From Brasenia schreberi (lineage: Eukaryota > Streptophyta > Magnoliopsida > Nymphaeales > Cabombaceae), in NCBI GenBank assembly GCA_036023115.1, contig JAYKKT010000046.1, forward strand, positions 5,656,501 through 5,720,500: DNA of 64,000 nucleotides, given 5' to 3'. Made by a program: the position numbers and the translations under genes. The notes beneath the pieces were generated by a model. The model was given only the letters and a program-made list of their open reading frames with translations. It did no database searches and was not told where the DNA came from. The stretch's first letter is position 1, and every line of letters starts with the position of its first letter. Of this stretch, positions 20,915-40,006 are shown in pieces.

Positions 20915-23900
20915 TCTGCCTTTTCATTGTCGTTGGAATAAGAAAATTGGTTTCTAAGAAAGCTCATCTTCAGCAGAATGAGATTGCAATTGAAAAAGGA
21001 AGGTATGAGTTATACTGGACCAATGAATCTTCTTCCCGACGACTCCGAGAGAAATCCTTTTCTTTGCAAAAGGTAATCAATCAAAGACTATTACCAATGT
21101 TGGCTACCATGATTATTTCCCAAAAGTTTCTTACTCTTGCAATAATTGTGGTACCATGACCTCTACTGCTTCATTCTTTGCATCATTTGAGCACTGGTCT
21201 GTTCTTTCTTCACCCTTTCACTATTTAGATTTGTCAGTATGATAGAGTCAATGGCATGGCACATCTCAAGAAACTGTGGAGTCGTCCATCCAGTCGAGTT
21301 TTCGTACAATCTATTGAACCAAGCAACTCATATACAGGTAAGTAGGTAACATACTTTGCTCCATGAATATTCATAATAGTCTTGGGTTTCTGCATTGTAA
21401 TGAAGGTTACTTACTCTACTCTTTCCTTTTCTGCAGCTCCTAATGCATCAAAAGGCTATCTGCTGGTTCGCGCCAATGGGGGACTTAACCAGATGAGAGC
21501 TGGGGTAGGCAAGCCCTTTTTTTATGTCTCTGGCACTTGACTGATATCATTTGGGATATTAATGGCTACAGAGGAGATAGTTTATTCTTTATGGTACTCC
21601 TATTATGCATATGCATTAGATGTTAGTTGTCGAGTAGAAATCAGGTTAAAAGAATCCCAAATTATTTGCCTTCTCTTCTTTCGACCTTTCAGTTTGGGTC
21701 CGTAGAAATCTTGCCAAATAGAATTTCTGTATATTTCAGAAAGGAGGTGTACCACTATAAGATGATCAAATTACAATGTAGTTGTGTGCTCAAATCAATT
21801 TCTTTGGATCATATACTGAAGCCAGTCTGTTCAAATTTAGTGATTGAAAATGGAGGCGTTGTGTTTGTGATAAAAAGGATTTGGTATGGGATCATTGTCT
21901 CCTTGTTGGGAGATTTATATTTATACTTAAAACAGATTGAATTCTTAATGGCAGATAAGCGACATGGTAGCTGTGGCTCGTATAATAAATGCCACCCTTG
22001 TAATACCAGAGCTAGATAAGAAATCATACTGGAAAGATACAAGGTGGGTGAATCTGCTGGTTTTCTGCTTCATTATTTTGAATGTTTCTGAATTAATCAG
22101 TTCATAATGGCACAATGTTATTTTATTGGAAACCCAGCAATTTTGCGGACATATTTGATGAAGAGCACTTCATAAGATCCTTAGTCAATCATGTTAAAGT
22201 TGTGAAGACATTACCCAAAGAGATGCTTAATGCATCAAGAAAACATAAAACCTTTAAGAGTTGGTCTGGAGTAGATTATTATACCTACAAGATCGCCCCC
22301 TTATGGAAAGATTATCAGGTGCTTATTACAGCTTCCATTGCACTTTTTTTCATGGATTCGTGATTAGTTATTCCTCATTCATACTTAATTTATTGCAATG
22401 TAATTCCTGATACAGGTAATTCTAGCTACAAAATCAGATACACGGCTTGCAAATCGAAATCTAGCCCTAGACATACAAAAGTTGCGCTGTCATACTTTCT
22501 TCCATGCCCTTCGATTTTCCCCCAAAGTAGAAGCCTTGGGGAAGGTAAAATAATTTGCTCTTATTTATACTTTCACATTATCTAGTTTATCTTTAACATT
22601 ATGATCACTACCATTTAGCAGTTGCTTGTAGAACGAATGAGATATTACGGTCGTTATATTGCTCTGCACTTGCGTTATGAGAAAGATATTCTTGCTTTTA
22701 GTGGCTGCACATATGGTCTGTCAGCAGCCGAAGCTGATGAACTCACCACTATCAGGTATTACATTAAAGGAGTTATCATGTAACTGTTCATCATTCATGA
22801 TTGCAGCCTGTTCTAGTGTTGCTTATTTTGAAACTTTTCTTTAAGGCAAAACACCCCACATTGGAAGGTGAAGCTGATCGACCCTGACAAGCAAAGGTCA
22901 CAGGGATATTGCCCTTTAACACCAAAAGAAGTTGGGATGTTTCTTAGTGCTCTAGGATATCCTTCAGATACTCCAATATATATTGCTGCAGGAGAGATTT
23001 ATGGTGGTGATATTCATATGGCTGATTTGAAGTCTCGTTTCCCTATCCTAATGAACAAGGTAAATTGCTTCCCCAAAGTCAGATGTTGTCTTCTTGCTAT
23101 CCTGGGCAGCTTGGGTTGCTGTCCTTATCTTAATTTCTCATATTTATTTTGTTTTGGTGAGAAGGAACCATTAGGATTGATTTTCCTTTTTAATTTTGGC
23201 TAGTTTTAATGCTACTTAACATCGATGCAAAGACTGATACATAATGTCCATTGGTTGTTAGCATTAGGAACTTTTGTCACAGACCTCCCCTTCTCATGTT
23301 CTACACCTGTGTTATGGGATACTCTTGCAACTTGCAGGCTGCTGCCATTGTTGAATGAAAGTGGTAATAAAGCCATCTATTATGGACTCTGGCCCTGAGT
23401 CTGTCATGGTTACTGGTAGGTTGTGATTGGGATATAGAACAGCTCAATGAGCGCCTACTGTTGATCATGTTTTATTATTAGGATGATATCTTAACAATGG
23501 GTGCTTTTGGTATTGCCATGCAATGAGAAGAGCAGACTCACTTTGGTGGCTAATCATTCTCCATTATATTTAAGGTATGAATCTAAGATTTTTGCCACTT
23601 TCGCATCCTCTAGAACAACCCTTAGACATAGCCAGCTTATCCTCATTACTAGCTCCTTTAAAGTGGTAAGAGGCAGCAAGCCAGTTACTGATCCTTTTTA
23701 TTTTAATCTCTTGAAGTTTATTCTCTTGCTTGAAGTTATGTTGTTCAGCAATCTGTGACTGATTAATATACTGTCCTGAACCCTGGATTTGCGGAGTCGT
23801 TTGTTCGTACTAGCTGGTGACGGTTGTCCAAGTCAAAAAGACCCAAAACTGAAATTTCTGAAGTAGCTCAAAGCACGAACTTTACTTTGACTTCTACCAC

Positions 23901-24918
23901 GTACCTAAAATCTCTCGCCAGTGTTTGTACCAGACAATAATGAAGAACATATCACAAACGGATGCTATTGAATTGGACTAATATTTCAAGCTACATTGGC
24001 TTTAAATGGATCATAGTATGTGATGTTGTGGAAAGCCTCTTCTGCAGAGATGGTACTTTATGTTGATATATTTGAATTTATTTCCTTGCTCTTCTCGATG
24101 AAAGTGGAGCAAGTTGCAACTAGATCCTTCTGTGAGTAACATTTATTTCTTGATCAGGAAAAGTTAGCGACTCCAGAGGAGCTTAAGCCTTTCGCAAACC
24201 ATGCATCTCAATTGGCTGCACTGGATTACATTGTCTCTGTAGAGAGTGACGTTTTCGTTCCATCATATTCTGGCAACATGGCAAGAGCCGTTGAAGGACA
24301 TCGTCGTTTTCTTGGCCATAGGAAAACAATCTCTCCCTTCAGGCAATTTCTTGTACCCAATTGCTTCTATAAGGCCACACTAAATTTGTTGCCAGTATTG
24401 AGTTTCAATCTGATTTCCACATTAAATCTGTTGGTAGTGTTGAATTTCATTGCTTATTTTCTCTCTTTCAGGAAAGGCCTAGTGCGTCTTTTTGACAAAA
24501 TTGAGCGAGGAAAACTCAAGTCAGCCACAAAGTTATCTGAGCTGATCGTCGAAATGCATGGGAGACGGTAAGCGAAGATTTCATGCTAACTAAAACAAAG
24601 AGTAAGGCCAAGCCTTCTGCACAATTTCGACTGTAAGGACTTCTATGACAGCCATGAATGTGTGGTTTATCTTTTTTGATATCCTTTCTAGTTCCAAAAG
24701 AGCGACTTCATTCCAACACTTTTGAGCCCTCCTTGATATTTAGCCAAACAAATAAGGATTTCAGGGACAAGCTAAAATGCTCTGTTTTTTTCAGGCAAGG
24801 ATCCCCAAGGAAAAGAAAAGGGCCAATTTCAGGGACAAGAGGAATCAAACGACTTCGATCCGAAGAAGCATTTTATGAGAATCCACTTCCAGAGTGCCTC
24901 TGTCTTTATGAAAACTAA
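20551..24918 (+). CDS. O-fucosyltransferase family protein (DUF246/GT106-like), type II Golgi protein
   Basis: Twelve exons join in phase to about 537 codons: 20551-20736, 20974-21072, 21229-21337, 21437-21504, 21955-22043, 22138-22318, 22416-22544, 22622-22755, 22846-23059, 24158-24342, 24472-24567 and 24795-24918. In-frame ATGs lie at 20551, 20557 and 20581, so the exact start is open. Residues about 25-50 form one hydrophobic signal anchor, placing the catalytic domain in the Golgi lumen. Family motifs are visible: [86 protein letters not shown] and ENPLPECLC. Plant members transfer fucose or, in the GT106 group, rhamnose to cell-wall polymers; the substrate here is not deducible. Intron 1 is mostly microsatellite, and intron 10 probably uses a GC donor. 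Confidence 0.93.
20738..20907. repeat. Compound microsatellite in O-fucosyltransferase intron 1
   Basis: (CT)n, (TA)n, about 60 bp of (TG)n and about 58 bp of (TA)n follow one another, beginning directly after the intron 1 donor. Such tracts are length-polymorphic. Confidence 0.97.
24343..24471 (+). other. Probable GC-AG intron (intron 10 of the O-fucosyltransferase)
   Basis: Family conservation requires HRKTISPFR to join [13 protein letters not shown]. The junction needs a donor CAG|GCAATT and a T-rich CTTTCAG acceptor. The only nearby GT (24353) would give a frame that stops at once. The intron is 129 nt, a multiple of three, and contains no stop in frame, so retention would add 43 residues instead of ending the protein. 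Confidence 0.75.
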
Positions 24919-26400
24919 AGTTTCTCTTCGGTAAATAATTCTGCGTTGCCTGAACCACTGAGAAACAGATTGGTTTCTGCTTAGCAGCAAATGGAAGAGG
25001 GGATCTGTTTCTCCTAGTTTCTTAATCCCATAATATCACACAAATGGGTATGGAACCGAATCATATCGATGAATGATTCTCTTGCACTATATCATGATAG
25101 TGGGATTTGTTCGTTCTATTCGACCATCTCATTGTTCCGTTGAATGGAAAACACTAGACTGTATCTTTCAGCTACAAAGTGAACGGCAAATTCCTCGTGG
25201 ATTTTGGTCCTTGACATGCCAATAGCAGATCTTTGAAAGGGTTTTTACCTTCAATTTGAGTCGCCAAATTTATAATTTAGCTTGTGTTCTGCTGTAATTT
25301 GCGATATATCTTTACTGAGTATTCATTTGCAATTAGAAGAATAAAGAGAAACAAAGAAAATTCTTTTCTTCGATTTCATGGTTATCTGCTTACGGGCACT
25401 TCACTGCCTAGTTCAGGTACTCATTACCTTATCACCTAAACGCTTTAGGGATTTGACTCCCATTGGCACAACCATGCGAAACACTCGTTCATAGTAAAAA
25501 TCACGAGATAATGATAAATGCCTCTGTGCGTGCGCGTGTGTGTGTGAGAGAGATTGAGATTGTCGTCCATTTATATATAGCCAAAGGAAACCAAGAGGTC
25601 GAGGGGGAGAAGAGTGTCATATGAAACTTTCAAGCTGTTTACTTTGTGTTTTCAGTAATCAATTCTACCTGAGAATGCTGGCTTTGGCCCTTGATCACTA
25701 TGAAGCAGTCTGGCCGGTGACGGATTCTCTCACCCATACTATTTGTTACAATAGACCATGACAATATGCCCTAAGCAATTTCAGCCCTGCGAGAATGCAT
25801 CGTCTCGATTGATAGACCTTTAGGAACAAATTTAGCAGTTAAAACGCAACACTTTCAACCATTTATAGGTTCCTAACAAGTGACCGAGATTTTGGTGGCA
25901 GGATGATGCCACTCCTCTTCAAATCTAATGGATAATTTAGCAAAACCAAGTTCATTTTCATTCATTTGCACCTGATACTTCTATGAACTACACATTCTAT
26001 GAAGCACAGGTTAGACACCAGTTTCCTTATCCAAGTTTTGTGGTCAACCTAACCAAGAGAATATTAGAACTAACGGCAATGTGCAGCAACATAGGTGGTA
26101 TTCCGTGGGTTGTCAAATTCTCAATAGAATTTTGAATACAAAATCGTACCCCATAATACTTGACAAGATCCAAATATGAATTAAATTAGGATACAAGTGT
26201 TCCGACCTTGGAAACGGCCACTGTTCTAATGAATTTAGCAAAAGCGTTGGGAGAGACCAAAAAGAAGCACCATAGCCTGCGGACTGGCCAAACTCCAAAC
26301 ATCCTGTGGGGTCAAGATTGTCAATTAAGAACCAACGCTATGATTTGCAGGATTCTTTCATATAAGCAGAAACTTTCTCCGATCAGTGAGGCCAACCCCT
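24919..26400. other. Convergent intergenic region
   Basis: Lies between the 3' ends of the O-fucosyltransferase gene (+) and the CGR3-like gene (-), so it holds both 3' UTRs. No other gene or clear repeat is visible. Confidence 0.5.
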
Positions 26401-32890
<6,490 letters not shown>

Positions 32891-33600
32891 AATTCCTTAT
32901 CTGCAAAGACTGTCCAAAACGTTATAGCTGAAACCACAGAAAATAGAAAAGAAAACAAGTGATGGATCGTGCTTAAATAATTCCTCACTAAGGAAAGGAC
33001 GAATTTCAACAAAACCGGTACAACTGTGATTTTAAATCCTAACCTAAACTGAGGCCCACTTTAAGATATCTGCTCTGAAACCATTTTCCTCATCGCTCAA
33101 GCGGAAAGCTGAGAAAATTCAAAAGGATAGAGAATTTGACAGACGGTTGATTATAAAACTCCCTTTGTGCCAAAAAATACACGAGAAAAGAACAAAGAAC
33201 TCGTAATTTGGAGAGGAATAGTACGAGCTATTACTAAACTCAGAGATCTCTTGAGACTTCCCAGATCCGTAGGTTTTCACAGAAAAAGGCAAAAAGAGAA
33301 CGAATCGACCAAATTCCGAGTATAATCAATGCAACCATAAAAGATCAAAAAATGGGTCACAATCAAGCTCAGGGCTCATCCAAGAAGACGAATTTTAAGA
33401 AATCGAAGATTCGAGATAAGAACCCAGAAAAGAAAAATGAGATGGAAACACTATGCAACAATACAACAATTCAGAAGTGATGAACAACGAAGAGAGAGCA
33501 AATGCATACGAGAAAAACCAATGACCTGACTAGATCTGAAGGCGAGGACGAGCAGTACTCTCTCTCTCTCTCTCATGCCTCGTATACTATGTTATGGTAG
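32891..33600 (-). promoter_or_regulatory. 5' UTR and promoter side of the CGR3-like gene
   Basis: The minus strand shows a GA-repeat (33558-33574) in the likely leader. A possible leader donor (GATCTAGTCAG|GTCATT near 33530) could pair with the CAG acceptor near 32901 just before the ATG. The leader intron is an inference. Confidence 0.4.
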
Positions 33601-34557
33601 AGGATTGAACTGTTCTTGGCAATTAAAGAGGAAGACATAAGCTCCGTGATTTGCTGCGTGTAAGTTTGGAGCAGCGTGGCAGCGTTTTATACGGCAAAAA
33701 AGCGGCATGTAATATATCGGGAGTAATTAAAATATTATATATATGTGAAGCTTAGTGCATTTAAAAAAATACACTTATACTTTTACAAGTGTAAATAATT
33801 CATAAGGAAACTTTTGCTTTTTCAATTTAAATTTCACTCATTCATCTTTCAAATTAATTGGTTGATATTTATTTCTATATGTTACCATGTATCATGATCG
33901 GTGTTCAAACCTATCCATATTTAAATACAATCAAAGATCTTCATCATTCGATCAATGTAATGAACGATGAAGATTTGAATTTTTAAAAAGTGAAATACAA
34001 TGTTATGCATTAAATATAAAATATGAAAATTCTAATGATATATTTTGCTTTTAAATTCAAATATCCATCATTTAGCATGTCAATCAAATAGTAAAGATTG
34101 TTTAGTAGACCTAAGTATGAATTAGTTGGATTTTTGAGATGAATAGTTAAATTGATAAAGCAATTTGCATTTAAAATGGTGTGTTAAATCAAAGTACACA
34201 AGAAAAATGATACTTTTAATTCAAATTTCTATCATTGATTATTTCAATTGAACAATTGAGATGTTTGGATAAGTTTGAGCATGAATGAGGTTTGAGCATT
34301 TACCACTACCTCTTTTTTATATAAAAGGTATATATAAAAAAAGTGACAAATATTCAAATCTACTTTATCATCTCTAATTGTTTGATTTCCATATGATGAA
34401 TGGTTTAGATAATAAAACAAAAAAACATTAAATACAAAAATAAAAAATATTACTTTCAAATCAAATCTTCACCAAGAATCATACTAAGTATAAATATTTA
34501 AGTAAATTGGAGTTTGAGCATTTACCACTACTTCCTCTTCTCTCTCCCTCTCTCTCT

Positions 34558-34599
<42 letters not shown>

Positions 34600-34948
34600 A
34601 AGACTGCCCACGCAGGTTTTGATTACTAAACAGAAAAAAGCTCAAACGTAGCCTAAAGTTTTCATGCTGCTCAATCCAACACATGCACAACCTGATCCAT
34701 GAACTTGACACAAGCGATACAAAATGGCAAGGTCTAAATATGGTCTGGATCCGATTCAAACCATGAGTTTGATGCCAAGGTACATCCCAAGGTGGCAAAA
34801 GAAAAAGAAAGAATCTTAGACACGGTCCATGAGTTTCAGGTTCGTGGTACCTTTTCGGGTACTTCAAACATGACATAGGTGTTTTTGTAAAAGTGAGTGG
34901 ATAGAAACAATATATAATTTTATTTTTTCTAAAAACAAAAAAAAGTTT
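33601..34948. other. AT-rich intergenic DNA with CT/TA/GA microsatellite
   Basis: The 34533-34600 tract is CT-rich, then (TA)n, then (GA)n. No gene is recognisable. Confidence 0.55.
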
Positions 34949-34963
34949 GGCAAGATCTATGAG

Positions 34964-37216
34964 ACAACAAGAACACCAACAACTAAGCCTTTTCTCATAT
35001 TAAACGGGGTCGGCTACATGAATTCTTTGTTTCCAGAGATCCCTATCATGTGCCATGTTGGCATTTAACTCACAATAAGCTAGATCATTCTTTATTGTTT
35101 CTTTCCAACACTTTTGTGATCATCCTCTACCTCTTTTAATACTTTCCAAATTTAGTTTTTCTAACCTTCTTACATGTTCTTCTTTTGATCTTCTTACTAT
35201 ATGTCCAAACCATCTTAAATGATATTCTCTCATTTTATCCTCTATTGGTGCCACTCCTAATTTGTTTCTAATAACCTCATTATGTATATGGTCTTTTCTT
35301 GTATGACCACTCATCCATCTCAACATGTTCATTTCTGTCACAGACATCTTTTGTACATATTGATGATTAACTGCCTAACACTCAGAACCATAAAACATGG
35401 CAAGCCTAATTATTGCTCTATAATATTTACCTTTTAACTTTAATGATATCTTCTTATAACAAAGAATACCTAATGCTCCTCTCTATTTTAACCAATCAAC
35501 ATTAATTCTATGCATAACATCTCCATCAATTCTTCCATCACTTTGAAAAATTGACCCTAGGTATTTAAAACTTTTCTTTAGGGTGATACAATGTATGCCA
35601 ATTTTAATTTCTATGTCCTTTGAGGTAACCAAATGATCAAACTTACATTCCATATATTCTGTCTTTGTTCTACTAAGTTGAAGGCCTTTGCTTTCTAATG
35701 TTTCTCTCCATAGTTCCAATTTTCTATTAACTTTTTCCATAGACTCCTCCACTAATACAATGTCATCTGCAAATAACATACACCAAGGTACTTTATCTTG
35801 AATATGTTTTGTTAACTCATCCATCACCATTATAAATAAGTATGGACTTAAAGTTGATGCTTGATGTAACCCAATATTAACTTAAAAGAAGTATGTCATT
35901 CCTTCATGAGTCTTTACACGTGTTTTTGCACCATCATACATGTCTCTTATAAGATTAATATATGTCAATGGGATACCTCTTTTTTCCAAAGTTCTCCAAA
36001 GAACCTCCCTCGATACCCTATCATAAGTTTTTTCTAGATAAATAAATATCATGTGAAGGCCTTTCTTTTTTGCTCTAAAATGTTTCATAAGACGTTTCAA
36101 AAGGTGAATCACTTCAATAGTAGATCTGCCTTACATGAATCCAAATTGGTTGTTTGTTGTACTTTATACTTGTCTTAAACTATGTTCGATAATTTTTTCC
36201 CATAATTTCATAGTATAGCTCATTAACTTGATACCTCGATAATTCACACAATTTTGAATGTATCCCTTGTTCTTATATATGGGTATGAGTGTGCTTGCTC
36301 TCCATTCCTCGGGCATCTTTTGGTTTTTCCATATTTCATTAAATAGTCTTGTGAGCCGAGTGATTTCTATTTCTCCTAGTATTTTCCAAACTTTTATAAG
36401 AATATTATATGGTCCTACCGATTTACCACCCTTCATATGTTTAAGAGCCTCTTTGACTTCATTTTTTTAAATACGTCGATAGAAATTGTGGTTTATATAC
36501 TTTTCTGATTTGGCTAACTCTCCTAAGTTATACTAACATCTTTATTTTCATTAAAAAGCTTATAAAAATAGTTTTCCCATCTATTTCTTATATAATCATT
36601 TACTACTAGAATTTTTTCATCCTCATCTTTGATGCATCTAACATAATTAGGATCTTTACTTTTCTTATCTCTAGCCCTAGCTATACTAAAAATATCTCTT
36701 TCACCCTCTTTTGAGTTGAGTTTTTTATATAAATCCTTTCAAATTTTAGTTTTTGCTTCACTCACATTTTTTTTTGCTTCCTTCTTTGCTTTCTTAAAAG
36801 TCTTTAAAGTTTCACTACTTTTCTTAGCATAATGTAATTTTTAACATGCCCTCTTTGCCTTGATTTTATTTTGCATTACTTCACTCCACCACCAAACTTC
36901 TTTTTGTGCCGATACACCTCCCTTAGATACACCTAACACATATTTCTCCACTTTCCTAATATGTATAGTCATATTGTTCCATATATCACAGGGTGTACCA
37001 ACATAATTTCAAACATCTCCTTGAAGGACTTTCTGTTTAAATATATTGTCTTTCTCGCTTTTGAGATTTCACCATTTAATCCGAACAGCTCGATGCACTC
37101 TTTTCTTCTTCGTCCATTTTTTTATTTATAAATGCATAACTAAAAGTTGATGTTGCGTGCCTAAAATTACCTTGTAATGTTTAGAACACGCTTTTGTTTG
37201 TGTTTGCAATCTCATA
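34964..37216 (-). mobile_element. RTE LINE, about 2.25 kb, 5'-truncated in the endonuclease domain
   Basis: Minus-strand copy with the 3' end at the left (CAA-type tail near 34964-34985). It contains the complete reverse-transcriptase region, with ENQFGF-, FIYLEKTYDR- and [15 protein letters not shown] motifs, and the C-terminal part of the endonuclease. Homology fades near 37195. It has many frameshifts. Imperfect 15-bp flanks, GGCAAGATCTATGAG (34949-34963) and GGCAAAGTCTATGAG (37217-37231), match at 13 positions and are probably the diverged target duplication. Confidence 0.92.
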
Positions 37217-37231
37217 GGCAAAGTCTATGAG

Positions 37232-38140
37232 CCGATCATAAAAAATATATAAGCACACACCTTTCTTTTTATTTATACACCCTCAAACACCTTTTATACT
37301 AAAACTACCCTTGTTGGACTCGTTCTTCTTGCGCGAATTTCTCGGCTTCGATCATGTGGTTTCTCCGTCTTGTTTCTTGTTCTTCTTCATGAAGTTAATC
37401 GAGTTTAGGACTCGACACTTGTTTCCATGCTGTAGGTGTGCTTGGAGATATAGGGTTTCGCCATTGTTACTTTATTTAGTTTTACTGTTGTGGTTCGTCT
37501 GCGTATTTTGTCATTTGGTTCTTGTGTTATGTTTGTTGCTTGTTATTCTTGAAGACGACTGTGCGTTTTTTTTGTCTCGGTTGCTTCTGCCTGCCTTCTG
37601 CTTTTCTTCTCAGCTCTTTTTGTATTAATACGCGTGTCCTTTGTCCTGGAGATGATTGCTTCTCCTCCTCTCCCGGTGATCTGGTTTTCCTGTGAATGCG
37701 TACTTTTAGAATCAGGGTTGGAGTCGACCTCCTTTTTACATCGAAAATTAACGCCTCGTTTGCGTTCTATCAAAACGTATATTTTCTGGTGTTACTATGT
37801 TTAACGTATAAATGCCTTTTCCAGAGCTCTTCTTACCTGCTTTTTCTGCTTTTCTAGTTTCTAGGCTGATCAAAATTGCTCACCGGCCATGCCTTCTCAA
37901 GGGATCTCGTCATTTCCGTTGTTTCAATTCCTCCATTTCTTTTGCCTTCCTTGTCTTGAAAAAAAATAGCTTGGCTTCTTGGATGTGCCTTTTGATAAAT
38001 TCTGTTTGTCAACCTAGCCTAGAGGAGTCCTGATTCCATACTGTTTGAGGCACGGCTTCTTTGCCATGGACTGCTATTCAACGCATGATATCTGTTCAAC
38101 CTCTTGCGTAAGTCCCACATGAAGAAAATACAGAGTTTTG
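37232..38140. other. Unassigned region upstream of the H3.3 pseudogene
   Basis: T-rich sequence with open stretches in both directions but no recognisable protein. It could be the leader and leader intron of the H3.3 copy, since plant H3.3 genes often have a 5' UTR intron. This is an inference. Confidence 0.35.
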
Positions 38141-38144
38141 AATT

Positions 38145-38787
<643 letters not shown>

Positions 38788-40006
38788 ATGCTACTTACAG
38801 GACTTCCGTAGGTGTAGACTGAAGTGGTGTGAAGACTTTATCTACCACTTGGTTTGCTTTCATTTATTTGTTTACTGCATCAAAATTGATAGTGATTAGG
38901 CCGTTTTTGTACATAAGCATCGTCTTAGGAAGGCCTGCTACTGCTTATTTTGCCGTTCTTGTTAAATTTGTCTTGCTTTCTGATCGAACGTGATTTCACG
39001 ACAAGATCAAAGTTTAGATGGAAACACACGACTAAATGGTGTACCTCATAGTTTTCACCGTGCGAGGTGGGTAGTGCCGATGGTAGTGGTACTGCAAACT
39101 AGAATAGCAAGCGATGCTCTGGATGACTAGCACTACAGAAGGCCAGGAACTTTAAAGCATCGTCAATCTGGTGGTCTTTCCTCATGGATGGATGAGGGAA
39201 TATCAACCGACTCTTTCCCTTTCAATTGGCAAAATGTTTGGTCAGGCAGGCACACACCCTTCTGGGGACTCTGGGTATCAAACTAGTTAACATATAGCAT
39301 GTTATAGAGTTCAATCATGCACCATGTTGGTACTTAACTGCCAACTCCAAAAAATATTATGTTTTAAGGTTTCCATGAAAACGGAGGCCTTTTATCTGCC
39401 AATTGTGGTAAATAGTGCGACATCTGAGTCACTGTCGTCTAGGTTCCTCTTGATTGCAGCGAGCTTAAGAAGAGAATGCCTCAAATCCATGGTGTCGCTA
39501 GCAAGAGCGAAAATGATGCCTTTGGGATGAAAGCAACACCAACTTTGCAGTTGGTGGCTTTGGGAAAAACTGTCAAGCACTTGTAAATGCTAATAACAAA
39601 TGAGTTCTTAAAAGAAATAGGAGCATGTTATCAATAGAGTCGGACGAGAAGATTTCTTATTTGAAACAGCTAAGATTTTTTATTTGAAACAGGTACATGG
39701 CAGGAGACATCATACATCAACCATGCGCTGAGGCAGCATTTTCAGCCTTGACCCAGCAAGTATGTGTCCATCCGAAAAGCATTATCGAAGCAACAATACT
39801 AAGGTTGGCATTCGCCTATAGCTCTTCTTTATATTTGAAATTTTCCCGGAAGCTAAAATCCGAAAAGCTAACGCTGTGTAACAGCAAGAATGGCAATGTT
39901 CTTATTAAATAAAATTATTACCGAAGGAAATTATGAGGATCTCCTTATTTTCATAATCGTTCCTGATCAGCAGTTGCCACTCACTGCAGGTGTTCTCGGC
40001 TTCTAA
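38788..40006. other. No recognisable gene
   Basis: Anonymous sequence between the H3.3 pseudogene and the 3' end of the COX6b gene. Short open frames here have no supported identity. Confidence 0.5.

Noticed and set aside
20728..20967. Open frames of alternating Tyr/Ile and Thr/His across the microsatellite
   Set aside because: They are translations of (TA)n and (TG)n within an intron. Similar frames at 15834-16104, 32001-32261 and 61266-61616 were dropped for the same reason.
24343..24471. Reading straight through as one larger exon
   Set aside because: Although open, it would interrupt the highly conserved HRKTI...[10 protein letters not shown] block of the family, so a GC-AG intron is preferred as the main form.
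37311..37628. 105-codon Leu/Phe-rich open frame
   Set aside because: No recognisable family, no splice partners and T-rich composition; more likely leader/intron DNA of the H3.3 copy.
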